Shown piece by piece: positions 1 through 8,439 of a stretch of DNA of 34,885 nucleotides (the stretch's first letter is position 1; each line of letters begins with the position of its first letter). The DNA is taken from assembly GCA_036788195.1 (NCBI GenBank), contig DAIQNX010000032.1, positions 1 to 34,885 on the forward strand, given 5' to 3'. The translations under genes were made by a program, and so were the position numbers. Under the pieces are notes generated by a model. It was not told the origin of the DNA and ran no database searches. It was given only the letters and a program-made list of their open reading frames with translations. Source of the DNA: CALFXN01 sp937957815. GTDB lineage: Bacteria; Synergistota; Synergistia; Synergistales; Aminobacteriaceae.

Positions 1-1709
1 TGGCCTGCGAAAAAGTCGGGCTTGAAGGCCATGATCCTGCCGAGGATGTCGTTTCGGATCACCGGGAATATCCCCGGTCCGATCTCCGGCAGCATTTCGA
101 CGAGCGTCAGCTTGCACCCCATTGCTCCAAGCATTTCCGCGGTCTCGAGTCCGGTCATCCCAGTGCCGATGACGGCGACCCTCCCGTCCGCCTTCGCCTT
201 GCCCGAAACGATGTCGTCCGCGAGATGGACGTTCGTCCGTTCGATCCCGGGGAGTCTCGGAACGATCGGCTTCGCGCCCGTGGCGACGAACACGGCTTCA
301 GGAGCGAGATTCCTGAGCATTTCGGGAGTCGCCTCGACACCGCATCGGATATCGACGCCGAGGACCTCGATCTGCCGGATCATGGCTTGGGTGAGCCGGG
401 TGATGAGTTCCTTGTGGGGCGGCTTGTCCGCAAGGTTCAGGACGCCTCCCAGTACGGGTTGTTTTTCGAGAAGCGTCACGCGGAACCCGCGCTCTGCGAG
501 GACGCGGGCGGCTTCCATGCCGGCGGGGCCGCCGCCGACGACGCAGATCGCGCGGTTCGCTCCGTTTCTTTTGAAGTCCGAGTACAGGTGCTCGCGTCCC
601 ATCCTCGGATTGACCGCGCACACCACCGTCATCCCTTGGGCGATCAGGCGCTCCCTGCAAACCATGCAGCCGATGCACGGACGGATCTCGTCCGCCCGGC
701 CCGCTTTCGCCTTGTTCATGAACTCCGGGTCCGCGAACTGGGAGCGTCCGAGCCCGACGAAGTCGCAGACGCCCTCTTCGAGAAGCTGCTCGGCGAAGTC
801 GGGGTCCTTGATCGTATTGGTTGCGATGATCGGGATCTTCAGCGCTTGCTTGAAGGCTTTCGCGACGTGCTTCTTCCAGCCGGGCTTGTAGGAGTACGGG
901 TCGCAGTTCGCGTTCGGGTTGAGTCCGCTGCCGTTGCTGACGTTCAGGACGTCGATTCCCTTGTTCTGCAGGAACAGGCCGATCTTGAGCCCGTCATCGA
1001 GGTTCAGAGTCGCGGGGACGTCGGGCGTCATCTCGTCGCCGTTGATCCGCACGGAGATAGGGAAGCGCCCCCCGAGTTTTGCCCGGATCCCGTCGATGAT
1101 TTCCGAGATGAACCGCATCCGGTTTTCGAAGCTGCCGCCGTACTCGTCGGTTCTCTTGTTGTAGTAGGGGCTGAAGAACTGCCCGATCAGGTAAGAATGG
1201 GCGCCGTGAAGTTCGACGCCGTCGTATCCCGCCTTCCGGCAACGGACTGCGGCGTCGACGAACTTCTGTTGCACATCCCGGATCTCCTCGGCGGTCATCG
1301 CTCGCGGAGCCGGTGCCCCGGGAGCGATGGGGACGTCGCTTGCGCTGAGCGCCTGCATGCCGGTCAACGCCGCTTTCGATGTGCTTCCCGCGTGGTGGAG
1401 CTGGGCGAAGATACAGGCTCCACAGGCGTGGACGGCGTCGACGAGGATTTCCAGCCCCGCGACATGGACGTCCGAGGACGCTCTCAGATGAAAGAGGGCG
1501 GGGATGCTGGTGACATGGTCGACTCCGGTGTATTCGTTGATGATGAGCCCGATGCCGCCTTTGGCCCGTTCCTGGTAATAACGGATCAGGCGCATCGACG
1601 CCGCGCCGTCGGGCATGGCGAAGTCGGTGGCCATAGCGGTCATGACCGCCCTGTTCCGGATTGTCAGGTTTCCGATCCTGCCTTTCTGAAACAATCGTTC
1701 GTAGGGCAT
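1..1709 (-). CDS. NADH:flavin oxidoreductase / 2-enoate reductase family (partial, C-terminus beyond window)
   Basis: The reading frame is open from ATG at 1709 to the window edge, about 569 codons; the family is usually 640-680 residues, so the last part is missing. Residues 1-330 are an old-yellow-enzyme FMN barrel with the HGAH substrate motif near 168 and a YGGS..NR segment near 190. A 4Fe-4S cysteine group (CIGCMVC, then CAVNP) lies near 345-364. A dinucleotide fold starts with GGGPAG near 392, and a second nucleotide-binding segment (GTGMTG) follows near 510. This is the architecture of 2,4-dienoyl-CoA reductase, enoate reductase and BaiCD-type enzymes, which reduce activated C=C bonds with NAD(P)H. 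The physiological substrate cannot be told from sequence. GGCGGGAG precedes the ATG. The gene lies 12 bases behind a 40-residue ORF and is probably cotranscribed with it. Confidence 0.9.
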   Translation of the reverse strand, partial: MPYERLFQKGRIGNLTIRNRAVMTAMATDFAMPDGAASMRLIRYYQERAKGGIGLIINEYTGVDHVTSIPALFHLRASSDVHVAGLEILVDAVHACGACIFAQLHHAGSTSKAALTGMQALSASDVPIAPGAPAPRAMTAEEIRDVQQKFVDAAVRCRKAGYDGVELHGAHSYLIGQFFSPYYNKRTDEYGGSFENRMRFISEIIDGIRAKLGGRFPISVRINGDEMTPDVPATLNLDDGLKIGLFLQNKGIDVLNVSNGSGLNPNANCDPYSYKPGWKKHVAKAFKQALKIPIIATNTIKDPDFAEQLLEEGVCDFVGLGRSQFADPEFMNKAKAGRADEIRPCIGCMVCRERLIAQGMTVVCAVNPRMGREHLYSDFKRNGANRAICVVGGGPAGMEAARVLAERGFRVTLLEKQPVLGGVLNLADKPPHKELITRLTQAMIRQIEVLGVDIRCGVEATPEMLRNLAPEAVFVATGAKPIVPRLPGIERTNVHLADDIVSGKAKADGRVAVIGTGMTGLETAEMLGAMGCKLTLVEMLPEIGPGIFPVIRNDILGRIMAFKPDFFAG

Positions 1710-1721
1710 CGCTCCCGCCTC

Positions 1722-1844
1722 TCAGCGGTTGTGGCTGTAGTGGCCGGGGTTGGACACGGGCTCGATCGTGCTCACCCACCGGTTCGTATAATCGCGCGAA
1801 GGCTTTTGAAGGTGCGAAAGTTGCTCGTCGAACTCCAGACTCAT
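1722..1844 (-). CDS. Small 40-residue protein of unknown function
   Basis: A short ORF starting MSLEFDEQLSHL and ending NPGHYSHNR. Its ATG at 1844 has a near-perfect GGAGGT ribosome binding site seven bases upstream, and the stop is 12 bases before the start of the flavin oxidoreductase gene. The peptide is hydrophilic, rich in Ser, Asn, Tyr and His, and has no membrane segment or cysteine. I do not recognise a family. It could be a small partner or chaperone of the downstream enzyme, or a leader peptide coupling its translation. An in-frame upstream ATG at 1904 would add 20 residues but has no comparable binding site, so I prefer 1844. Confidence 0.55.
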   Translation of the reverse strand: MSLEFDEQLSHLQKPSRDYTNRWVSTIEPVSNPGHYSHNR

Positions 1845-2173
1845 GAACGGGACCTCCCTGAATGAAAAATCCCCGGAGCGCCTTTCCGGCGCCCGTTGGG
1901 TCATACATTGCCGCGAGACACACGCAACGCTATCCAGATTGTATTTTTACCTCTTATTCGGGGTTATGTATATGTTCTCATTTTAATCACAAGATGTTTC
2001 TCGAATGCATGTTGGTGAGGGAAGATCGGGAGGAATTCGTCGGACTTCGTGCGAAAATTGCCGAAACCCATTGGTCGAAGAACCTCTTCGGGTGATATAG
2101 TCACAAATGCGATGTTCCGGGATGCGCGCGTTCCTACGACGGGACTGTCGCGGAAATGTCAGGAGGGAGTCGC
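1845..2173. promoter_or_regulatory. Divergent intergenic region with candidate extended -10 promoter for the nuclease pair
   Basis: This is the only AT-richer stretch in the first 10 kb and it separates the minus-strand flavoenzyme operon from the plus-strand nuclease operon. On the plus strand TGATATAGT (2093-2101) is a good extended -10 element, with a weak TTGGTC (2071-2076) 19 bases upstream. AGGAGG at 2161-2166 is the ribosome binding site of the gene starting at 2174. I see no clear minus-strand promoter and no convincing coding signal here. Confidence 0.4.
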
Positions 2174-3259
2174 ATGGTTCGATTGCTTCACACGGCCGAC
2201 TGGCAGATGGGGATGAAACTCTCGGGGTTCGGCGAAAAAAGCGAACGAATACGCGACGAGCGTATCGCCGCCGCCCGACGGGTCATCGCAACGGCCCGCG
2301 AGCACGAAACGGACTTCATTCTCGTAGCCGGAGACCTCTTCGAGGACAACGCGGTCGACCGCTCGCTGGTCCAGAAGGTGGCCGATGTCCTCGGAAGCGC
2401 CCACTGTCCCGTGTATGTCGTTCCCGGAAATCACGACCCTCTCGTTCCGGGGTCGGTGTGGGAACATCGTTCCTGGAAAGCCGCGTCCAATGTGACCATC
2501 ATGACGGAGAGCGCCCCGTTCGAATTGCCTCAGGCGTCGATCTTTCCCTGCCCGCTTCGCGAGAAAAATTCCTCGCAGGACCCGACCGCCTGGATTCATG
2601 CGGAAAACGACGGACGAGTGCGTATCGGAGTCGCGCATGGTTCGGTCGAAGGCGCCCCCATCGGCGAGTGGGACCACCCGATCCCGAGAAATGCGGCAAC
2701 GCGCTCGGGACTCGAGTATCTCGCCCTCGGCCACTGGCATTCCTTCGGAGTGATCGGCGATTCGAGAACCGCCTATTCCGGAACTCACGAACAAACGGCC
2801 TTCGGGGAGCGGGATAGCGGCAATGTCCTCATTGTCGATATCGAAGGTCCCGGACGACCTCCGGTAGTCACTCCGGTCCGCACGGGAGGGCTCGAATGGG
2901 CGTCTTTCGACGAACGCATCGCGTCGCCCGAGGATCTCCGGGCCCTCCGCGCGCGAGTCGAGGCGCTCGGCGACACGGACAGAACTCTCCTCTTCGTGCG
3001 TCTTTCCGGATATCTCACGCCCGCCGGAAGGGAAGAAATGGAACACATCTCGAACATCGCGACGTCACGGTTCCTCTGGAACCGTATCGACGACTCGGAG
3101 CTAGCGCCGGCGCCCGGGGACGACCTGTGGATCGAGGAACTTCCTCCCGGGGTGCTTCGCGAAGTCGCGCGGCGTATCAGGGATTCGGGTGAGGCCCGGG
3201 AAGTGAGAATGAGGGCCCTCGTGGAGCTGTATGCGCTCGTCGCGGAGGCGAACGGATGA
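2174..3259 (+). CDS. SbcD/Mre11-like DNA repair exonuclease (metallophosphoesterase)
   Basis: This 361-residue calcineurin-fold phosphoesterase has its metal-site motifs in order: HTADWQMG (6-13), GDLFED (54-59), GNHD (85-88), a lone His in AHGS (near 155) and GHWH (186-189). Mre11/SbcD enzymes are Mn2+-dependent exo/endonucleases that trim DNA ends together with a Rad50/SbcC ATPase. The next gene encodes such an ATPase and overlaps this one by ATGA, so a complex is very likely. Motif I has Gln where E. coli SbcD has His (D-x-Q rather than D-x-H). The ATG at 2174 is chosen over 2156 because AGGAGG sits seven bases before it and the protein then begins directly with the first beta strand. The C-terminal 120 residues look like the variable capping domain of the family. 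Confidence 0.88.
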   Translation: MVRLLHTADWQMGMKLSGFGEKSERIRDERIAAARRVIATAREHETDFILVAGDLFEDNAVDRSLVQKVADVLGSAHCPVYVVPGNHDPLVPGSVWEHRSWKAASNVTIMTESAPFELPQASIFPCPLREKNSSQDPTAWIHAENDGRVRIGVAHGSVEGAPIGEWDHPIPRNAATRSGLEYLALGHWHSFGVIGDSRTAYSGTHEQTAFGERDSGNVLIVDIEGPGRPPVVTPVRTGGLEWASFDERIASPEDLRALRARVEALGDTDRTLLFVRLSGYLTPAGREEMEHISNIATSRFLWNRIDDSELAPAPGDDLWIEELPPGVLREVARRIRDSGEAREVRMRALVELYALVAEANG

Positions 3260-6030
3260 TTCTTCATTCGATCCGGGTCGGCAATTGGCGCTGTTTTCTT
3301 GGAGAGAACGAAGTCGGTCCCTTCTCGGATGGTCTGAATATTCTCCATGCCCCCAACGCGACGGGAAAATCGACGTTGTTCGAGGCACTGCGATGTGCGC
3401 TGATGGACAACCACAATACGAAGGGCGAGGATGTCTCGCGGTTGCGCCCCTGGGGGCGTGACCTGTCTCCGCGGGTGGAGGTCGAGTTCAGCGTCGGAGG
3501 GCAGCGATACCGGGTCAGGAAAACTTTCCTCGACAGACCGGAGTCGATTCTCGAACGACTTGAAAGTGGAACCTTTCGACCGATTGCCGAAGGACCAAAG
3601 GCCGACGTAATGACGCGCGGACTCTTTACGCGGGATGCCCCGAAAAAAGGACTGTCGCGCCCGGAGCACTGGGGAGTGCTTCAGGTTCTGTGGGCTCCGC
3701 AGGGACGGCCGGACCCTGGGGCGCTTTCCGGGAACATCATCGACGATATTCGGCAGTCTCTTTCGGAGCAGGTGATCGATAGTCGGACGAGAGGTGTCGG
3801 AGAAAAGCTGCAAAAGCTCTATGAGACGTATTTCACGCCGACGGGCAGGATCAGGTCGGGATCTCCGGTCTTGTCCTGTGACGATGCCATAGCGGTCGCA
3901 AGGAGCGATCTGGAACTGGCGAGGGCGGAGTATGCCGACGTGGAAAGGGCATCGGAGACGGTTCGACGGCTCGCGGAGTCGCTGGAGCGCCGGGAGAGCG
4001 AGATTCGGATGGCGCGTGACGATGTGGCAGCCCTCGAGTCGAAGGCGAGAGAATATGAGGAACTCGGGCTGGAACTCGAGAGGAAGACCGCGGAAGCGAA
4101 GATGGCGGAGTCCGAGTACAGGCGTCTCAAGGCACACGTTGACGGCATTTCGGCAGCGCGCAGAGAGAGGGATTCGCTGCGGGAGAGGATATCTGCCCAG
4201 CTGAGCCGGATTCCGGAACTGGAGGCGGACCGGGAGCGTCTCGCCGGAGACCTCGCCGCCGCGGAGACCAGCCTGGGATCCGCGAGGGAGGACCTCCGAA
4301 GGGCCGAGGCCCTCGAACATCGCGCGATGGATGCGACGATGTTTCGCGATTTGAAGGAACGGCTCGCTTCCCTCGACGGTCGCATCGGGACGGCCGCGAC
4401 AGCCGCTGCGTCTCTGGAAGTTCACAGAAGGGATATGACGGAGGAGGTATTCCCGTCAGCTGTCGATATGAAACGGATCAGAGAGGCATTCGGCGCCTAT
4501 GAGAAGGCGATGTTCCGGTTCGAGTCGTCCCTGATCACGCTCGAAATAACCCCCGTCGGAGATGTCCCGGGAAATGTCGAGGCCGGTGACGGGACCGGTC
4601 CTGTCACGTTCAGGGCAGGGGCGCTTTCGGTGCTGCGTGGGGCGCCCGAGGTTCGTGTGACCGTTCCGTCTTTCGGGAGCATTCGCGCGTTCGGTCCCTG
4701 TGACTCCGCGGATGAAGCCCGCCTGGATGTTCGGAAGACGGAGCTGCTGCTTCGAGAGCTTGTCAGCCCTTATGGAACGATGAAACTCGCGGACCTTGAG
4801 GAACTTTTCGAGAAAGGGGCATCGATCGAAAGGGACATCGAGCGAGACGGCGCGGCGCTCGACGCGATTCTCGCGGGCGAGTCGCTCGATGGGCTCAGGA
4901 GTCGGCGCTCGCGGCTCGAATCGGACATGGACGAGATCCGAGGGCGATACGGCGGCACGGAAGGGTGGAACGAAGCGTCGTCCGACTTCGGATCGAATCT
5001 CCAGGAGACGCGTTCCGGGAAGCTGGCCGCCTCGGATCGGGCCTCGGAGGCTCTGAAGCGCCGGGATGGCGCGAAGACGCTGTTCATGGAGGCCGAATCT
5101 CTTCTGGCGACATCTCTGGAAAGGATAAAAAACGACCGGGAACGACTCGAAGATGGCGAAAAACGCCTCGCGGAGCTCGAGAGCGACGGCAAGACACATG
5201 ACGAGCGGGAATCGGAGCTGTCACGGTTCCTGATGGCGTGGGATGCTGCGCGGGCGCGGGTGGAAGTGTTCCGCAACAGGCTCGGCGGGTTCGCAGAGAA
5301 TCCCGTGAATTCGCTTCGCGCGAAGAGGGAAGGACTTCGCGCGATGGAGAGCGCCTGTCGGGCGGCGAACGAAGAGCTGATCCGGGAAAGCGCGAAACTC
5401 GACGGACTCTCCGCGCGAGGGCTGTATTCCGCTCTTGCCGGCATGGCGGAGAGACTCGAACGGCTTGAAGAGAAAAAAAGGAGCGACGCACGGACGATGG
5501 CTTCGATTCGCCTGCTTCATGACGCATTCGAATCCTGCCGGTCCGAAATGGTCGGCGTCGTGACTCGGGCAGCAAGCTCTCGGGCCACTGAGATCTATTC
5601 GCGTATCTGCGGGGCTCCGTCCGGGGCGCTGATTCTCGGAGAATCCCTGGCTCCGGCGGCATTCGTCCCTTCGGAGTCGGGAAACGAGGTGGAACTCGAC
5701 GCCCTTTCGGGAGGGGAGCGGGAACAGCTCGGATTCGCGGTCCGGATGGCGCTCGCGTCATGCCTTGGGGGCGACGGGAGACAGCTCCTCGTGCTCGACG
5801 ATACCTTCATGGCGACGGACTCGGTCCGTTTCTCGCGCATTCTCGGAATCATCGAAGATGCTGCCGCGAACATGCAGATTCTGATCCTCACATGTCATCC
5901 GGAACGTTTCGGAAGTCTGGAGGCGGCAGTCCGTTTCGACCTCGGGAGTGCAAGTGCCGGGGCGACGGAGTCGTTGCGCGACGGGATATCGTTACGTACG
6001 CGATACGCTTCCGGAAGGCGGCTTTGTTGA
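3256..6030 (+). CDS. SbcC/Rad50-like AAA ATPase without zinc hook
   Basis: This 924-residue protein has the two halves of an ABC-type ATPase at its ends: Walker A APNATGKST (32-40), signature LSGGERE (near 817) and Walker B LLVLDDTF (near 845). The middle is long charged helix, predicted coiled coil, at about 190-395 and 520-750. Rad50/SbcC proteins use such arms to hold DNA ends for the nuclease partner, here encoded by the preceding gene with an ATGA overlap. GGAGG seven bases upstream supports the start. Unlike E. coli SbcC there is no CxxC zinc hook anywhere. The arms are instead separated by a non-coiled, probably beta-rich block at roughly 400-500. The family differs from YhaN and DndD in its start and its conserved RPEHWG.LQVLWAPQG region near 135-155. 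Function in DNA repair or defence is inferred. Confidence 0.85.
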   Translation: MILHSIRVGNWRCFLGENEVGPFSDGLNILHAPNATGKSTLFEALRCALMDNHNTKGEDVSRLRPWGRDLSPRVEVEFSVGGQRYRVRKTFLDRPESILERLESGTFRPIAEGPKADVMTRGLFTRDAPKKGLSRPEHWGVLQVLWAPQGRPDPGALSGNIIDDIRQSLSEQVIDSRTRGVGEKLQKLYETYFTPTGRIRSGSPVLSCDDAIAVARSDLELARAEYADVERASETVRRLAESLERRESEIRMARDDVAALESKAREYEELGLELERKTAEAKMAESEYRRLKAHVDGISAARRERDSLRERISAQLSRIPELEADRERLAGDLAAAETSLGSAREDLRRAEALEHRAMDATMFRDLKERLASLDGRIGTAATAAASLEVHRRDMTEEVFPSAVDMKRIREAFGAYEKAMFRFESSLITLEITPVGDVPGNVEAGDGTGPVTFRAGALSVLRGAPEVRVTVPSFGSIRAFGPCDSADEARLDVRKTELLLRELVSPYGTMKLADLEELFEKGASIERDIERDGAALDAILAGESLDGLRSRRSRLESDMDEIRGRYGGTEGWNEASSDFGSNLQETRSGKLAASDRASEALKRRDGAKTLFMEAESLLATSLERIKNDRERLEDGEKRLAELESDGKTHDERESELSRFLMAWDAARARVEVFRNRLGGFAENPVNSLRAKREGLRAMESACRAANEELIRESAKLDGLSARGLYSALAGMAERLERLEEKKRSDARTMASIRLLHDAFESCRSEMVGVVTRAASSRATEIYSRICGAPSGALILGESLAPAAFVPSESGNEVELDALSGGEREQLGFAVRMALASCLGGDGRQLLVLDDTFMATDSVRFSRILGIIEDAAANMQILILTCHPERFGSLEAAVRFDLGSASAGATESLRDGISLRTRYASGRRLC

Positions 6031-6055
6031 CGCGATCATCGGTTGACACTAGAAT
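6027..6055 (+). promoter_or_regulatory. Candidate sigma-70 promoter for the pot operon
   Basis: TTGACG (6027-6032) and TAGAAT (6050-6055) are separated by 17 bases, close to the sigma-70 consensus. The -35 overlaps the stop codon of the ATPase gene. The start site would fall near 6062, leaving a leader of about 90 bases before the GTG at 6152. A second TTGACA (6043-6048) has no good -10 at proper spacing. Confidence 0.45.
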
Positions 6056-6151
6056 CTGAAATCGTGGGGTCAACGATATACGGTCCAAAGTCCGGAACAA
6101 GGAACGACAGAAAGTGCGATCTATCGCCAAAATCCTGGGGAGGGATAGAAA

Positions 6152-7234
6152 GTGAAGAGATTTCTGCTCGTACTGTTTGTCCTCACTGCGCTGACGTGCA
6201 CGATGTCCGTTCAGGCGTCGGACGCCGCGCCGAAAAACCCTGTCCTTCGCGTCATCACCTGGTCGGGGTACGCGCCGCAGGAGCTTCTCGACAAGTTCAC
6301 GAAGGAGACGGGGTACAAGGTCGAGGTGACGCTGAGCAACAACGAAGAGATGATCAGCAAGCTCCGCGCGACCCGCGGCGGCGGATTCGACCTCGCGCAA
6401 CCCTCGCAGGACCGCATATCCTCGGTCGTGAAACAGTACAAGATCTACCAGCCGGTCGATTACTCGAAAATCGACGAAAAACAGATCGATCCCTCGCTTC
6501 TCAAGGCCGTCAAGGCCAATACTCTGGTTGACGGAAAGTCTTACGCGGTTCCCCACGTCTACGGCACCGAGGGACTCGTCGTCAACAGGGCGAAGGCTCC
6601 CGACATCAAGGATTTCAAGGACCTCCTCGATCCGAAGTATACGGGCCGCGTTTCCTACAGACTGAAGCGCCCCTCGCTCATCGGTATCGGATTCTCGCTC
6701 GGACACAACCCCTTCGCGCTCTATGGCGACAAGGTCGGGTACCAGAAGTTCCTCGACGAGATGGAAAAAAAGCTCATCGCCGGCAAACCGATCGTCAAGA
6801 CCTACTGGGATAACGGCGACCAGCTGCTTCAGCTGCTCCGTTCGGGTGAGGTCTGGGCCGCGTCCGCGTGGGAGCAGGCAGGGTGGAAGCTTCACGCCGA
6901 GAACCCCGACATCGATTACATCGCCCCGACGAGCGGCGCTCTCGGGTGGGTCGACACGTTCGCGATTCCGGCGCGTTCCGAGAACCTCGAAGGCGCGTAC
7001 GCGTACATCAACTTCATGCTGAAGCCCGAGAACGCGGCGTTCTTCACGAACCGCGAGACCTACGGGACGGCGTCGAAGAACGCGGTGAACTTCCTGACCC
7101 CGGACATCAAGGCCAACTTCACCCGCGGCCTTCCGTCCGAGGTTCTGGCGAAGATCAACTGGTATCCGACCGTTCCGGACGGCGTCGAGGAGATGGAAGG
7201 GAAGACGCTCGACAAGGTCAAGGCAGCCAGATAG
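6152..7234 (+). CDS. potD: Spermidine/putrescine-type ABC transporter, substrate-binding protein
   Basis: This 360-residue periplasmic binding protein begins with a Sec signal peptide (Lys-Arg, hydrophobic core, likely cleavage after VQA or ASDA near 22-26). There is no lipobox at the Cys. The mature protein opens with LRVITWSGYAPQELLDKF and contains the GYKVEV and YAVPHVYGTEGL segments typical of the PotD/PotF family (COG0687). It delivers its ligand to the PotABC proteins encoded immediately downstream. The family also includes binders of other amines and amino-acid-like ligands, so polyamine is the default and not proven. The start is GTG, with GGGGAGGG eight bases upstream. A strong hairpin follows the gene before potA. 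Confidence 0.88.
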   Translation: MKRFLLVLFVLTALTCTMSVQASDAAPKNPVLRVITWSGYAPQELLDKFTKETGYKVEVTLSNNEEMISKLRATRGGGFDLAQPSQDRISSVVKQYKIYQPVDYSKIDEKQIDPSLLKAVKANTLVDGKSYAVPHVYGTEGLVVNRAKAPDIKDFKDLLDPKYTGRVSYRLKRPSLIGIGFSLGHNPFALYGDKVGYQKFLDEMEKKLIAGKPIVKTYWDNGDQLLQLLRSGEVWAASAWEQAGWKLHAENPDIDYIAPTSGALGWVDTFAIPARSENLEGAYAYINFMLKPENAAFFTNRETYGTASKNAVNFLTPDIKANFTRGLPSEVLAKINWYPTVPDGVEEMEGKTLDKVKAAR

Positions 7235-7270
7235 CGGAAACAGAACCGTCACAGAGTCGTCACAAACACA

Positions 7271-7305
7271 ACCACCGGCGAATCGTTTCCATGATCGCCG
7301 GTGGT
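7271..7305 (+). terminator. Intercistronic hairpin between potD and potA
   Basis: ACCACCGGCGA (7271-7281) pairs perfectly with TCGCCGGTGGT (7295-7305), giving an 11-bp stem with a 13-base loop. No real U-tract follows and potA starts 22 bases later. It is best read as a 3'-end stabiliser or partial terminator that favours potD over the downstream genes. Confidence 0.7.
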
Positions 7306-7326
7306 TTCGATTGAGGTGACCGGTCA

Positions 7327-8439
7327 ATGCGCATTGCACTCTCCGTACAGAACCTCACGAAGCGATTCGCCGACTTCACGGCGGTTGACAACGTTTCGTT
7401 CGACGTGGAGGACGGAAGATTCTTTTCGATCCTGGGTCCATCCGGCTGCGGCAAGACGACCCTGTTGCGGATGATTGCGGGCTTCTACAGGCAGGATCAC
7501 GGCACGATCCTCTTCAACGGCGAGGATATGGGCGACAGGGCGCCGAACCGGCGTCCCGTGAATCTGGTATTTCAGAATCTCGCGCTCTTCCCGATGATGA
7601 ATGTCTTCGAAAATGTCGCGTTCGGTCTGCGGAGGCGGGGAGAGAAGGGCGCCGTCGTCGAACGCAAGGTCCGGGATGTTCTGGAACGGGTCGGACTGCC
7701 GGACTCCGGTCCCAGGCAGATCGCTCAGCTCTCGGGAGGCCAGAAGCAACGCATCGCGATCGCGCGGTGTCTCGTGCTCGAACCGACGGTTCTCCTGCTC
7801 GACGAACCGCTCGGCGCTCTCGACGCGAAGCTGCGGGAACACATGAAGATCGAACTCAAGACGCTTCAGGCCAAGGTCGGGACGACGTTCGTATATATCA
7901 CGCACGATCAGTCCGAGGCCATGGTGATGAGCGACCGGGTCGCGGTGATGAACAGGGGGACGTTCGAACAGATCGGGACGCCGCAGGAGCTGTATCATCA
8001 TCCGACGTCATCGTTCGTCGCCCAGTTCATCGGGAGCAACAACAGGCTCGGCGTGACGCTCCGCAGGGATCCGGACGGAACGCCGGTCGCCCGGTACGCC
8101 GGGGGATTCGATTTCCGTCTCTCCGGGGACTGCTGTCATGGAGAGGAGGGCGCCGCGTGCGAGATGTTCGTCCGCCCGGAGGCCGTGGTGATCAATCCGG
8201 ACGAGTCGCAGTCGGGATTCAATTCGCTTCCGGTCGAGGTGAAGGCGATTCTCTTCGACGGAGGGAACAGCCGTCTCCTGGTATCGCCCGAAGGGACGGA
8301 TGACGAGCTTGTCGTGATGCTGCCGCAGACGCGACAGTACGATCATATCGGCGTCGGCGACCATATTCGCATCGGCTGGGACGTATCCACGGCCCTGTGT
8401 TTCGCGAAGGGCGACTGGAAGCTCTACGATGGGAAATAG
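7327..8439 (+). CDS. potA: Spermidine/putrescine-type ABC transporter, ATP-binding protein
   Basis: This 370-residue ABC ATPase has Walker A GPSGCGKTT near 39-47, a Q-loop (VFQNLALFP), signature LSGGQKQRIAIARCL near 138, Walker B VLLLDEPLGALD, and the switch His in YITHDQSEA. The C-terminal third, from about residue 240, is a TOBE-type regulatory domain as in PotA. It powers import through the PotB/PotC permeases. GAGGTG lies eight bases before the ATG. The 3' end overlaps potB by 11 bases, indicating translational coupling. Confidence 0.93.
   Translation: MRIALSVQNLTKRFADFTAVDNVSFDVEDGRFFSILGPSGCGKTTLLRMIAGFYRQDHGTILFNGEDMGDRAPNRRPVNLVFQNLALFPMMNVFENVAFGLRRRGEKGAVVERKVRDVLERVGLPDSGPRQIAQLSGGQKQRIAIARCLVLEPTVLLLDEPLGALDAKLREHMKIELKTLQAKVGTTFVYITHDQSEAMVMSDRVAVMNRGTFEQIGTPQELYHHPTSSFVAQFIGSNNRLGVTLRRDPDGTPVARYAGGFDFRLSGDCCHGEEGAACEMFVRPEAVVINPDESQSGFNSLPVEVKAILFDGGNSRLLVSPEGTDDELVVMLPQTRQYDHIGVGDHIRIGWDVSTALCFAKGDWKLYDGK

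Noticed and set aside
225..1865. A 546-residue plus-strand open frame opposite the flavin oxidoreductase gene
   Set aside because: It has no family signature and arises from high GC at codon positions. The opposite strand gives a full, recognisable FMN barrel and dinucleotide folds.
1862..2095. A 77-residue plus-strand ORF in the divergent intergenic region
   Set aside because: No ribosome binding site, mixed composition, and it overlaps promoter-like AT-rich sequence.
5888..7339. A 483-residue minus-strand open frame opposite potD
   Set aside because: The plus strand encodes a complete binding protein with signal peptide. The antisense product matches nothing and has shadow-type composition.
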